From Malachius bipustulatus (Eukaryota; Arthropoda; Insecta; Coleoptera; Melyridae), in assembly GCA_910589415.1 (NCBI GenBank), contig OU342634.1:4340001-4404000 (forward strand): 64,000 bases of DNA, in the 5' to 3' direction. Of this stretch, positions 43,036 through 54,239 are shown piece after piece. The notes beneath the pieces are model-generated. The model had not been told where the DNA came from. It saw only the letters and a list, made by a program, of their open reading frames with translations, and made no database searches. The translations under genes and the position numbers were made by a program. Each line of letters opens with the position of its first letter. The stretch's first letter is position 1.

Positions 43036-44442
43036 TCAATTATTGGAAGAAACTAACATTAATAATTCAGGAACCGCATATACTCCTCTTGTATTAATTT
43101 GCTTTGGTTCCGCTATTCTCATCAAAATATCCTCTAATTTATACCAGAGTAAGTCATTTTTTTCAGGCCACTTCCAGTTCCCAATACTCTTGGTCATTGC
43201 ACAACAATAATATTCATTGTTTTCAATTTGAACGATTTTTGCAGGATAAACTTCCTTTTCATATTTCAAAATAATAAATGTTCCTACGGTCAGTGCAGTT
43301 AAAGTTTCACATGTTTGCTGTTGTTTTTCTTTTATATCTCTTTGGTCTTTTCTAGGGTCTTTTTTACGTTTATCAATTCTGGCTTCAGCTTTCTTTTCTT
43401 TAGTATTTTTTATTTCAAGTTTTCTTTTCTCATTCTTTGGTTTTTTATTTTTCTCTTTAGCCTCCATCAGCTCAATCCATTTATCATGTGTCATGACTGA
43501 GGGCAGGCGTATTTTTTTTTCTTTTGGGTATTTGGGCATTGAATGTATCTTCAGGATAAATTGAAAGGTCTTTCAAAACCTCGCTGACAGATCTCTTTTT
43601 TAAAAATCTAATATCTTGATTGGTATTTTCTTTGTTTATTGCTATGTCGGGACATCCTTCGTTTTCTACTATTGCTTCTTCATTCTTTTCTGTTCCTACA
43701 TTTTTCTTCCCTACTGTTGTTTCCTCTTTCTGCTCTAATTCTGAGATCTCTTCTTTTTTATCTGCTAGTTTGCCTCCATTCTGTTTAATTTCGATTTCGG
43801 GATGTTTTTTCATTGCTTCTAACGTTTCCTCGCTCATTTCTATGTCGTGGCGTTTGTCTTTTTCTACTATTGTTTTCTCATTCTTATCTCCTTCTCTATT
43901 TGTCTTCGCAACATTTTCCTTATTTTCTTCTGTTTCAGGGCATTCTTCTTGTTGCTCTGCTACTGTCTCCTCATTATTTTTCGTTTCTGATTCGGTTTCG
44001 TTGTTTTCACAATAGTTGTTCTGTTCTATTTCTTCCCCTTGATTGATGATACTCTCTGAATTGTAGAATTCGTTCGTACTAAATTCAAGATTAAAAATAT
44101 CGACTTCATTTTTATTTTGTAACATTGAAGGTTTAATTACTGTATTTTGTAATATATTTATTTTTGAAGTTGTCTGATTGAAACATGTTTCCACATTGGA
44201 AGATAATTCTGGAAAATCAAAAATTAATAATTAATGCATCATCCTCTAAAATCAAGTTAAATCCGGTTTCTTCTGTAGAAATTTCATCCAACGAAACATC
44301 TGAAAATGTATTGATTTTTACTGTTTTTTCCTTTGCGCTCTTCCACACATTGTACAGTTCTAAATACTTTTCTTCTCCAATCCAATTACCCCAGTTGGAA
44401 AATGTTCTTTCAAATTCTAACAAAACTTCAGGTTTCAAATGA
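43036..44442 (-). pseudogene. pogo element 3' coding region: charged linker and C-terminal Trp-rich domain
   Basis: Three consecutive minus-strand frames: 44438-44217 (LEFERTFSNWGNWIGEEKYL); 44194-43484, 236 codons of Glu/Lys/Asn-rich sequence with coiled-coil character; and 43539-43036, basic and then a small globular part with YPAKIVQIENNEYYCCAMTK and GNWKWPEKNDLLWYKLEDIL. The last segment resembles a C-terminal domain common in insect pogo/jerky-like proteins. The frames overlap or adjoin, so short introns or frameshifts connect them to the DDE part upstream. The charged part may be non-conserved linker. Confidence 0.65.
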
Positions 44443-44501
44443 TTTTCAAGAATCTTCAGATGCTCCTTATCTTGTGTCTGTTTCTGTGTTAATTCCTCAT
44501 A

Positions 44502-45425
44502 TCAACCGGAGTATTTGCATTTTGATGCCTGACACATTTGTCATAGTTTGGCGCGTTTTCATCAAACGGATATAACCCACACGCTCTGAAACCTGATTAA
44601 ATGGATTCAGAAAAGTCTTTGTGCATAAAAATCGAGTTTATGGCGGCCGGTACATCCTTTTTTTGAATAGTTTTACCACCATTTTCTAACTGCCATTTCT
44701 TTGCTAGTTTCTTCCATGCTGCTTTCAAAGGAAAGAAAAAAGATACGTCAAGTGGCTGTAGAATATGTGTGGTGTTGGGGGGAAGACAAATTAATATGAT
44801 TCCATTAGATCGACAAAAATTACTCAAATTCAAAGAGAGATGTGACGCGTGACCATCCATAAAAACAATGACTGGTAGCTGAATATTTTGATCTACTAAA
44901 AATTTTTTAAAAATGTTTGCAAAGTATTCATAAAATTGTTTGCTTTGCATCCATCCTGTTTCAGAAATACCAATTCCCCAGTTTTTAGGAGCTGCTGCAA
45001 GATAAGCTTTTGGAAGTCGTTGAAACTTGAATAGTGTGAGGGAAGGAGCAAGCTGTCCACTGGCATTGGCGACAATCAATGTTGTAACATTGTCTTTTTC
45101 TGACGTTGAAGTTATATCATATACACCTTTGCCTTTTTCCCAAGAACTAGATTACCTTTTGGAGATAAAAAGATGGCGGTTTCATTCATATTGAAAATTC
45201 TATTTGGATTACTTAGTATTTCAATATCTGGCCCTAACAACTCCCTTGTTTCAGAAAACCACAGTTTGATGCTTCTTTCTGTTACTGCTGCCCTTGCTTT
45301 GTTGATATATTCGGAATGTTTCCGACTCAGAACGGGATTTCTTCTTAAAAAGGCGTCAAACCACTTTCTTCCTGGAACGTTGTTAGCAAAGGGTGTTTGG
45401 ATTTGAAATTCTTCTACAAGCTTTT
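44502..45425 (-). pseudogene. pogo transposase, CENP-B second half and DDE domain
   Basis: From the insertion junction the frame reads GRKWFDAFLRRNPVLSRKHS (end of the CENP-B-type DNA-binding domain) and IFNMNETAIFLSPKGN, where the first catalytic Asp (usual NxDET) is Asn. A 1-base frameshift follows near 45.12 kb. 45079-44597 then holds VIVFMDGHASHLSL (second Asp) and NTTHILQPLDVSFFFPLK (third Asp). A TAA stops it at 44597, and homology continues with GFRACGLYPFDENAPNYDKC to about 44502. Mutated first Asp, frameshift and stop make it inactive. Confidence 0.88.
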
Positions 45426-45427
45426 TA

Positions 45428-47610
45428 GGCCAGTAGAATCGTCCTCAAAAATGTCCTCAGTTTGCGTTACCATGCACAAATTCTATACTATACAAAATTC
45501 GATAGAGGACCTTAAAGAAATGTTAAATCCAAATTTGCAGCACCGTGTGATTTTTTTTTACCAAGTTATGCCAAAAAACTTTTTTTTTATATTTTTACGA
45601 ATATCTCGGTTCTTATCTATCGCACATAAGCAAATGACATATCATTCTCTTCGTTATGGAATTACCTACATTTTTTATACAAATATTATTTTTGTTACAC
45701 TGATAATAAAAACAATATTGAGGTTTAAAGTTAGAAAATTGTCTTTCGAATAACGTTTTTTGCAAATTACTTATTTTTTTGCATTTTAACGCTGGAAAGC
45801 CCTAGTAGTTTTTTGAAGAACAGTCAATTACCGTTACGCTGATTGGTCAATCATGAAAATCCGATAAACGAGTCTCTGGTAATCCACCTGCGAAATTGTG
45901 CATGTCGAAAATTGTTATTTTATCCGGGTTTTTTTTTCGTTGATTTTTTTATCTTTTGTGAGTGGAATTGTAGTGTGTATCTATTTTATTCATGAAAGTG
46001 AGTTTTGTGTGAGATATTGGGATCTGTCAGTGTATGTTTTCCCGGTGCTATCACGTGCGTTCTTAGTTGCGTGAAAACTTCTTTGCTTCTAGTCGCGTGA
46101 CTAATTAAACGGTCAATTTATATTAACTCGGAAAACACGTCACCAATGTTCTTCTCAAAAAACTTGGAAAAGGGTCAGAAAAAACTGAGTTCTACTCTTA
46201 AACCAGAAAAAATCATCTGCAACAAATGTAATATTTTAAATCAAAAAGCCGAACCACGAACTGATTGCGAAACAGGAAAATAAGTTTTTATCGCTCTCTA
46301 TGGGGCCGAAACAACGAAAAATCCTACGACGAATTTCGTTTCAACTTTTTCTCCCGCATGGGACAAAAGACAAAATCGGATCTTACTTCTTTACCACCAT
46401 CAGAGTGAGCTGCTCAGCAGCATTCATTTCGAACTTGTTACCAAATCCAAGCGTGGCTTGGCAATATCTTGGAAGCGGAAACCTGGGGCTGGAAGAGACA
46501 TAAATGTGGATTAGAACCCGTAATGAGCACTAAAGATCCAATTCCATCTTCACATCTCAAGGTTATTTCGTGTGCATGCACAAAAGATTGCGGGGCTGCT
46601 TGTGGCTGCAGAAAAGCAGGACTGAAATGCAAGAACTCAGGTCAAAGTTGTTTTAACGTCGCGGAAATCACTGACGACAGCAGCGATGATGAAGACATGT
46701 ATTTGCTAACCACGGTTCCCCTGCCTCGCTATTATAGCCGAGCTAAGGATTCAGACAAAATTTATTGTGGAATAGTAAACAAAGAAAATAAGGAAGAACC
46801 TGGCCCATCGAAACGTGCTAGAAAAAAATAAAATTATAATCTTGACTCTTGAAAAAGCACTTTGTACTTTTTTTAACTGATTATTACTTGATTTTTCTTA
46901 AAAAAAATACACTCATATGTTTTCTACTTCAAATTTAGAAACTAAGCATGCAATAAAGAAAGTATTCAAAATGAAGATTATTAACTTGTGTGTTTTGCAA
47001 TTTAAAATATTGAATATTTATGAACAATAAACGTAGAAATGTTGCACATTGAATGTAAATTAAAACAAATGCTTAATTTTTCATGTGAGTTTTCGAGTCG
47101 TCGACGAATGTATTCGTCAATTCAAAATTGTACATCACTGACATGCACATGTTTGCGCGTAGATTGCCAGAGACTGGATTATTGGATTTTCAAGATTGAC
47201 CTACCAGTGCACAGGTAATTGACTGTTCTTCAAAAAACTACTTGGGTTTTCCAGCGGTAAAATGCAAAAAAAATAAGTAATTTGCAAAAAACCTTATTCA
47301 AAAGACAAATTTTTAACTTTAAACCTCAATATTATTTTTATTATCAGTGTAACAAAAATATTATTTGTATAAAAAATTTAGATAATTCCATAACGAAGAG
47401 AATGATATGTCGTTTACTTATGTGCGATAGATAGAAGCCGAGATATTCGTGAAAATAAAATAAAAAACGCTTTTCTGCATAACTCGGTAAAAAAAAATCG
47501 CACGGTGCTGCAAATTTGGATTTAACATTTCCTAATGATCCTCTATCGAATTTCGTATAGTACAAAATTTGTGCATGATAACGCAAACTCAAAATACCAT
47601 TCTACTGGCC
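45428..47610 (+). mobile_element. 2.2-kb TIR element carrying a CXC-domain coding relic
   Basis: The ends GGCCAGTAGAAT and the inverse ATTCTACTGGCC are flanked by TA (45426-45427 and 47611-47612). The inverted arms extend about 450 bp (45428-45890 with 47140-47610), both including TTTGCAGCACCGTG and TCGATAGAGGA. The element splits the pogo transposase gene. It has no transposase; the only coding relic is a CXC-type C-terminus on the plus strand. Confidence 0.85.
46148..46831 (+). pseudogene. C-terminal relic of an insect CXC (tesmin/TSO1-like) repeat-family protein
   Basis: Across two frames the plus strand reads RFLSLYGAETTKNPTTNFVS, SLPPSESAAQQHSFRT, YQIQAWLGNILEAETWGWKR and then CACTKDCGAACGCRKAGLKC, ending in an acidic tail and KEEPGPSKRARKK with TAA at 46831. 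The cysteine pattern CxCxxxCxxxCxCxxxxxxC is the CXC motif. Proteins with this LPP...EWGW...CGCRKAGLKC layout recur in insect genomes and are probably repeat-borne. A frameshift near 46.47 kb and stops upstream make it a pseudogene. Its capture inside a TIR element is notable. Confidence 0.75.
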
Positions 47611-47612
47611 TA

Positions 47613-47904
47613 TTTGAACAGAATACAAAAGTCCTTCTCGATTTATAGGAAACCCTCTGGATGCTGACTCTAATAACCATTTTACCAATTTTTCCTCATA
47701 TTTCGATCCAAGGCAGGACTCAGGCCCCACGTGACGACAATTGTCGAATGTTTTCCCAGAGAGCCTATTTCTAACTGAGGTTCTTGGCACTTTAAATAAT
47801 TTGCAAGCGGTTGAAACCGCCATATTTTCTTCCCTAATGGCGTGAAGAGCAGATTGCATACATTCTTCAGAATACTTGAACAGGACTTTTTTTCCGGAAG
47901 CCAT
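47613..47904 (-). pseudogene. pogo transposase N-terminus (psq-type helix-turn-helix)
   Basis: The frame starts MASGKKVLFKYSEECMQSAL at 47904 and reads NMAVSTACKLFKVPRTSVRN, a pipsqueak/CENP-B first helix-turn-helix, then YEEKLVKWLLESASRGFPIN, the start of the second. It is cut in mid-domain at 47612 by the inserted element and resumes at 45425. An upstream in-frame ATG at 47937 exists, but MASGKK fits the family better. Confidence 0.85.
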
Positions 47905-49238
47905 GTTTAACACTAGAAAAAAAGTATCTAGTACCAATGAGGCGTAAAATATGATAAAATACTGTTAAATAACTATGTGGCCAGAAGTGGTCTTTATCTG
48001 ACCCGTTTCTAGCCACTTGGTGGCAACAACTGGCAAAAACAAAGAAAAAATTGTTCTGCTTGTGGCCACCTCAATAATTCTCGAGAGTTTATTATGTTTT
48101 AAATTCTAAACTATGTAATTTATTTATAATTATATAACAGTTAAGAAAAGTATATCGAAAAAGGTATATCCAAATATATTTTTTAAATATTAAAGCTTAA
48201 CTTACATGGTAATCCTTAACAATATGATTAAGTTTGCGACAACGAGAAACCACGTGCTGTCTTGTTGACGTTTAACTATGAACTATCTCACTTTAGGGTT
48301 ATACAATTTGAAGCAAATGACACTAGACATATTGGATTGGGAGTTGACATATGCGCATTATTGCAATATGTAATAAATGTCTTAATATTTAGTATTTTCC
48401 TGCGAAGTGGCCACAAAAGGGTCAGTGGCCACAAACGGTGCTTCTACCCTAACTTTTTTATTTCTTGACCGATTTTGATAATATCTGGTTTTATTTTGGA
48501 TTATTTGGAACTGTTTAGAATAGTGTTTCATAATCTTTGGTAGCACATACATAGACCTCGGGATGGCATAACCCTCTGATTCATTTGAAAGAAAACAATA
48601 AAAATAATAATTTTACAGTTTTTTAAGATTAATTTTCTTTTTATTTGACATTTTTTACATAATAAATGTATCTTTATTTATTTCGATAGAGCGAACCGTT
48701 ATCGAGATAAACGTCCTTCTAATAGGTGATGCATCGCAGGAACTTTCTGAATGTCAAGTAAATTTTAACAAGATGGCTGACCTATGACAGTAAATTGAGC
48801 AGGAAACAAAACAGTAACTTAATTAAATACACGTCAAATGTCAAATAGTGTCAAAGATTTCATTTCATGCAGATTCAATTCTAACTGATTTTCTGCGTAT
48901 TCATCGTTTGTGTAACTCATTTTAAATTTTTTTTTTTAAGTTTTCTTTCAAGTGAATGAGGGGTGTTATGCCATCCCGAGGTCTATGTATGTGCTACCAA
49001 AGATTATGAAACACTATTCTAAACAGTCCAAAATAATACAAAATAAAACCAAAAATTATCAAAATCGATCAAGAAATAAAAAAGTTATTACAAAAAATTG
49101 ATTTTCAACCCTCAACTTCAACAGCTAATATCTTTGTAGGGGTGTCTCTGAGGAATTAATTTTATAGGTATTTTTTCATTTATTTTTATGCAATTTACCC
49201 AAATCCGGGAGATTGCCCACATATTATGGGACACGCTG

Positions 49239-50279
49239 TATACTCTCAGTTCATAAAATTAAATAAGTGTAAAAATTACAAACAATAATAATAATAATAA
49301 TTGTTATTATTATTATTTTTTATAGCAATGCACGAATTAAATACAGATACGAGTGGATTTAATGAAAGTAATTTAACCCGTGTATGTATACCTACCTACC
49401 TATTAAATTTAAATAAATAATAAGCAGACAAAATCAATAATACAAGTTACCGTAGTTTATCATCAGATCAACGAACTGGCGGAAGCAAAAAATGAGAGAT
49501 AATTATTTTCAGTTGAATGAGCGAATAGTAATATAATTATATAAAATAATTGAAATCACTAACACACCTTATTATGTTGAAATTAAATCCAAATTCAATC
49601 GACTTATGAATTTAAGGAGGAAACAGAGTGTATTATTTAAGGGATAAAATAGCGTGGACTATCTATGCAGAGAACTAAAAGATCGCAAAAAATTCGACTC
49701 GAATTGGACCAATGTTTTGTTCGCAAAGAACCATATTATTATTATAATGGGGAAAAACTGTAATCATAGAAATCGAAGGGCCATAAGAAAAATAATTTTC
49801 AGGTACTTACCAAGTTCGTGGTAATGTGGTAGCGCACTCCGCTCCCCGTGGTACCGTCCTCGCAGGCCTGCTCGTGTCCGACGACGAGATTCGTAATGCA
49901 CTATCACAGATTGGCACTATATTGTATTAGGTCGCGAGTCTAGGTTTACTTATTTTGAGCACGAATAAACTTGTTATCACAGAGAAACAATGGAGTAATA
50001 CTATCGAGAAAGAGAGAGAGAGAGAGAGAGAGAGCCGTTCGTCTCGCGAACCGACGCGCTTGTCGAGAGAGTTCAATTATTATTGCAAGGACCGTTTCTC
50101 AAAAATATTAGACAAAATAGGAGAAATAAAATAATCAATTTCAAGTAATGATAACAGAAATTGTATTTATTTTAAAATTTACGCGATCCTTTCTCTTCAG
50201 ACGATCGGCTTAAACTGCCCGAGTCGGATTGAATCTTATCGCAGGTAGCCGGTCATTTCAATGAATCACAGTAACTAAT
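49239..50279. other. Non-coding sequence with microsatellites
   Basis: It contains a self-complementary (AAT)n/(ATT)n run near 49276-49320 and a GA run at about 50010-50034. Apart from the exon-like segment listed at 49811-49900 no gene was seen. Confidence 0.5.
49811..49900 (-). other. Exon-like segment with a strong donor
   Basis: The minus strand ends in CTTG|GTAAGTAC, a near-consensus donor, after 90 GC-rich bases open in one phase (ACEDGTTGSGVRYHITTNL). The acceptor side (CTGTGATAG) is weak, so it could be a first, untranslated exon. It may belong with the exons at 39516-42040. Confidence 0.3.
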
Positions 50280-51031
50280 AGCTTCGTTCGCGGATACAAT
50301 CCAGAACCGGTTCGGAATCAGTTTAGAACTATTCCGGATTGTTGTAGAGCGCATGCCTAAGTGCGAACTGGTTCAGGATTTTATTTCACCGCGAACGAAG
50401 CAGGGACCGGATGAGAACTCCGAACTGTCAGATGACGAATGATTCCGTCTAACCCGCAGAGTAAGGACTGAGGCACTAAAAGTTCTTATTTTATGGTCAA
50501 CAATTAATTCAAAATTTAACCTATATAAAGAATAAACGCTTTGGGCCTTTGTCACAGTATAGTTTATCTGTGTATTATGAAAAGATCTTTTGTGTAGCAG
50601 TACCTAACCACACAAACCTTTGCGATTGTTTTGTTTTACTGGTATCGGGTACGGTAAATTATTTTTATAATGTTATTATTTATTTTTATTGTATTATACG
50701 TCAATAAATAATTATATTGGAATAAAAAAGTGCGAATCTGAAAGAGGTAAATACTTTGAATAATATCTACTTATTTTATTATACAAATCATCGACATCAG
50801 AGCAGAATTACGCATGAGCAGCGGAACCGAACTACTAGTTCCTGCAAAATCCCAGAACTGCTAGAATCGGTTCTGAACCGATAATGAACCGGTTCGATGA
50901 GTACCGCGAACGCAGAACTGTTAGTACTGGTTACTAAAAATTCAGAATTTATGCACCGCGAACGCCGCTTTTCTCACTGCGCATACGCAAGAGTTCTAAA
51001 CCGGTTCAGAACTGTATCCGCGAACGAAGCT
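50280..51031. mobile_element. 752-bp TIR element rich in AACCGGTT palindromes
   Basis: The ends AGCTTCGTTCGCGGATACA and inverse (TGTATCCGCGAACGAAGCT) are flanked by AAT on both sides. Inside are many GAACCGGTTC-like palindromes (about 50308, 50364, 50868, 50889, 50999) and CCGCGAACG repeats. No coding capacity. Superfamily unclear from the 3-bp flank. Confidence 0.8.
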
Positions 51032-51661
51032 AATAATTCGATAATTATTATTATAAATTTCATAAATAAAATAAATCCTTTCAAACAAAATAAATCAAAT
51101 AGGTACTACCTAGAGGTAAATTTAATTAATTAATTTCTATGTGCGGCGATGTGGAAAATCGCCTACACAATCTTATCTTTTTTACCTATAAAAAAACTTG
51201 CGTAATATCTTTCCACTCGGGATGCGATTCTCATTCTCGAGATGGGAAATAATAAAATTAAAATTAAGGAACTGAGTAAGGTACCTACCTACCTACCTAT
51301 AACATTACCTGACTATGGAAAATCACAGAAAGCCGTATTATTTAATTACATAATGTAACATGTATAGAGAAGATTGTTTTGTTTTATGAAAGTATAGGCA
51401 TAGGCAAAGCAGAAGGAAGAAAAACAATAATTTGAAAGGTATGCGTTTAATAGCCAAGCCAAATGAACCCAATTATTATAAAAATGTAAACCAGTAAATC
51501 GTTTTATTAGTTAATTTAGGAATATAACTTTATTGAAGAAATCGGTGGATTTGGAGGACTAAATAGTAAAATAATTATTGCTTACCTACATTTGTTTACA
51601 TTCTTTTGGATGTGTAAACAATTGAATTGTTTACACGATCATCCCTACAGGTAACATTATA
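51032..51661. other. AT-rich spacer
   Basis: A (TACC)n run, ACCTACCTACCTACCTA, lies near 51283-51300. Nothing else was recognised. Confidence 0.5.
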
Positions 51662-52830
51662 CAGGCTGTCCCATAATATGTGGGCAATCTCCCGGATTTG
51701 GGTGAATTTCGTAAAAATAAATGAAAAAATAGCTATAAAATTAATTCCTCAGAGACACCCCTACAAAGATATTAGCTGTTGAAGGTGAGGGTAGAAAATC
51801 AATTTTTTGCAATAACTTTTTTATTTCTCGACCGATTTTGTTAATTTTTGGTTTTATTTTGTATTATTTGGGACTGTTTAGAATAGTGTTTCATAATCTT
51901 TGGTAGCACATACATAGACCTCGGGATGGTATAACCCCCTCATTCACTTAAAAGAAAACAATAAAAATAATATATTTACAGTTTTTTTTTACAGTTTTTT
52001 AAGGTTAATTTTCTTTTTATTTGACATTTTTTACATAAAAAATGTATCCTTATTTATTTCGATACAGCGAACCGTTATCGAGATAAACGTTCTTCTAATA
52101 GGTGATGCGTCGCAGGAACTTTCTAAATTTCAAGTAAATTTTAACAAGATGGCTGACCTGAAATACACGTCAAATAGTGTCAAAGATTTTATTTCATGCA
52201 GATTCAATTCTAACTGATTTTAAAATGAGTTACAGAAGCGCTGAATACGCAGAAAATCAGTTAGAATTGAATCTGCATGAAATGAAATCTTTTGACACTG
52301 ACGTGTATTTAATTAAGTTATTGTTTTGTTTCCTGCTCAATTTACTGTCATAGGTCAGCCATCTTGTTAAAATTTACTTGAAATTTAGAAAGTTCCTGCG
52401 ACGCATCACCTATTAGAAGGACGTTTATCTCGATAACGGTTCCCTCAATCGAAATAAATACATTTTTTATGTAAAAAATGTCAAATAAAAAGAAAATTAA
52501 CCTTAAAAAACTGTAATATTATTATTTTTATTGTTTTATTTCAAGTGAATGAGGGGGTTATGCCTTCCCGAGGTCTATGTATGTGCTACCAAAGATTAAG
52601 AAACACTATTCTAAACAGTTCAAAATAATACAAAATAACACAAAAAATTATCAAAATCGGTCAAGAAATAAAAAAGTTATTGCAAAAAATTTACTTTCAA
52701 CCCTCAACTTCAACAGCTAATATCTTTGTAGGGGTGTCTCTGAGGAATTAATTTTATAGCTATTTTTTCATTTATTTTTACGAAATTCACCCAAATCCGG
52801 GAGATTGCCCACATATTATGGGACACCCTG
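51662..52830. mobile_element. P1 palindromic MITE, copy 3
   Basis: 1169 bp, starting CAGGCTGTCCCATAATATG and ending CATATTATGGGACACCCTG, with TA on both sides. It is collinear with copy 1 with small deletions, for example loss of the CTATGACAGTAAATTGAGC part from the left arm near 52157. Confidence 0.93.
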
Positions 52831-52953
52831 TATAAAAACTTTAATTAAAGTTGTGCTGCCTGTGTAACACAGGTTGCTAAAAACACAGCATAACAATCAA
52901 TACAACAATAGTAAAAAAGTAATTAACGAGTAACAATAATGTGCAAAACTTAC

Positions 52954-52980
52954 CTGTTCAATATCCATTACTTTTCTCAT
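52954..52980 (-). other. Possible first coding exon with consensus donor
   Basis: On the minus strand ATG at 52980 opens MRKVMDIEQ and is followed by a perfect CAG|GTAAGT donor at 52954/52953. It is too short to identify and could start the hypothetical gene whose later exons lie at 49811-49900 and 39516-42040. Confidence 0.25.
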
Positions 52981-53404
52981 CAAGGCTCATTCACGAAAAG
53001 GACCCTTTAATTATTATAAACAACACATTTCAAAACAAACAATGCTGTTGTTTCCATGGGAGCTGACCTGACCTGAGAAACTTGATCGTTGCGTGGTCAG
53101 TGTTTGATTAAAAAAAATAATTTTATTAGATATATATGACGTCATAGATAATTTAATTAATTTCAGCTGTCAGAAGTACGTAAAAACTTTTTGGTCTAGG
53201 TATACCAGACTTTTCACGTCATTGCCGTATTCTTTCGTTGGCTCTTTAGTTTCGTAGTTCAGTAGATGTTTGTGTTTATAGATCACTTTTCTACCAAAAT
53301 TTAATTCAAAAATTCAATTTTAACGAAGATTAGATAATTTTAACGAGGGGTTGATTTTTGCCATTTTTCAGTATTTTCAAGTACGCTCAGCCTTGTAAAA
53401 TTTA

Positions 53405-53485
53405 GTTCAAAACCTGTAGCAGTTGATAAGACTCTCGACTCGCGTGCGGAAACCCCTCAGTTCGAATCCACGCAAATCTATCCAA
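53405..53485 (+). other. tRNA-like sequence, probably tRNA pseudogene or SINE head
   Basis: GTAGCAGTTGATAAGACTC resembles a tRNA A box and D arm, and CAGTTCGAATCCACGC about 40 bp later matches the B box and T arm (GGTTCGAATCC type). The acceptor and anticodon stems do not pair well by eye. A tRNA-derived SINE head or degraded tRNA is more likely than a functional tRNA. Confidence 0.4.
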
Positions 53486-53701
53486 ACATCCAAACATATC
53501 GAAAAGCAAACATTCTGCGGAAAAATGTTTTCTACAAAAGTGATTTTTGTTGATAAGGGACATCGTTTGAACATAAAAACCTCCGTTTACCCCTCACCCT
53601 TTGCGAGGAAGTAAGGGGCAACTTTGAAATTTTAAATAATAACATTTTTTTATTGCAAATTCGTATGCATAGATTAAAATTCATAAGATTTACAGAAACA
53701 C

Positions 53702-54235
53702 TTATGAAGAATTTTGAAAAAAAAGCTTGTAAGCAAATTTAACTAGCACAAATCGATTAATTTTTTGGTCTTCCCAGCTCTTACATTCTTCACTTCCATT
53801 TACCGGTATATCTTCACTATTTTTTAAGTCTTCAGATTCTGATGTGGAATCACTAGATGATGTATCAGCAATGTTGATTACCTTCTCTTCCACAGGCTTG
53901 GAAAGATTCCTTTTCACCATCTTTTTCGCAGTTTTGGAAACTTCAGCATTCGATATTTCATCCCTTACAGGGGTATCAGTCAATATCTGCGATGTGCGGT
54001 TTTTTCTACCTTTTGTTGTTTTGTTAGTTATGTTAGCTTTTGGACAAGGTTGTAAGATGTTTGGGGATATAAATTGTTTTGGAGGTGTCATAGGTTTTTC
54101 GTGACTAGTGCTGGGCAGATCAATGTCATTTGTAATGAAGATGTCGGGCCAGAAGTTGAACTATGTATTGCTGTTTTAGTGTCAGTCACAGAGGCAGCTA
54201 AAAATTCATCATCATCAAAAACATTTCGATTAAAT
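53702..54235 (-). pseudogene. Tigger/pogo transposase pseudogene, C-terminal part
   Basis: Directly after the solo LTR the frame reads PFNRNVFDDDEFLAASVTD, the end of the DDE_1 domain in Tigger/jerky-like proteins. After a shift it continues in 54091-53702 with MTPPKQFISPNILQPCPKAN and a Ser/Asp-rich tail (DTSSSDSTSESEDLKNSEDI). It continues the fragment at 55079-55912, from which it is separated by the LTR insertion. Confidence 0.8.
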
Positions 54236-54239
54236 GGGT

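Larger units (their letters stand above)
42628..48449 (-). mobile_element. pogo/Tigger-type element, itself interrupted
   Basis: The ends RGGTAGAAGYACC are inverted and TA is duplicated at both junctions with the P1 element, an exact internal control for the boundaries. Subterminal sequence at both ends is rich in TTGTGGCCAC-type motifs. On the minus strand it codes a CENP-B/pogo transposase in pieces (47904-47613, 45425-44502) and a long charged downstream region (44442-43036). A 2183-bp element sits inside the transposase gene at 45428-47610. Confidence 0.88.
42475..49238. mobile_element. P1 palindromic MITE, copy 2, interrupted by a pogo element
   Basis: The left piece 42475-42627 starts CAGGGTGTCCCATAATATG. 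The right piece 48450-49238 resumes exactly where the left one stops (GCAATA / TAACTTTTTTATTTC) and ends CATATTATGGGACACGCTG. TA flanks the outside. The right arm lacks part of the sequence present in copies 1 and 3. All DNA between 42628 and 48449 is a later insertion. Confidence 0.9.

Noticed and set aside
43620..44046. Ser/Phe/Leu-rich plus-strand ORFs that look membrane-like
   Set aside because: Antisense of the Glu/Lys-rich linker of the pogo coding region; the hydrophobic bias is the complement of GAA/AAA codons.
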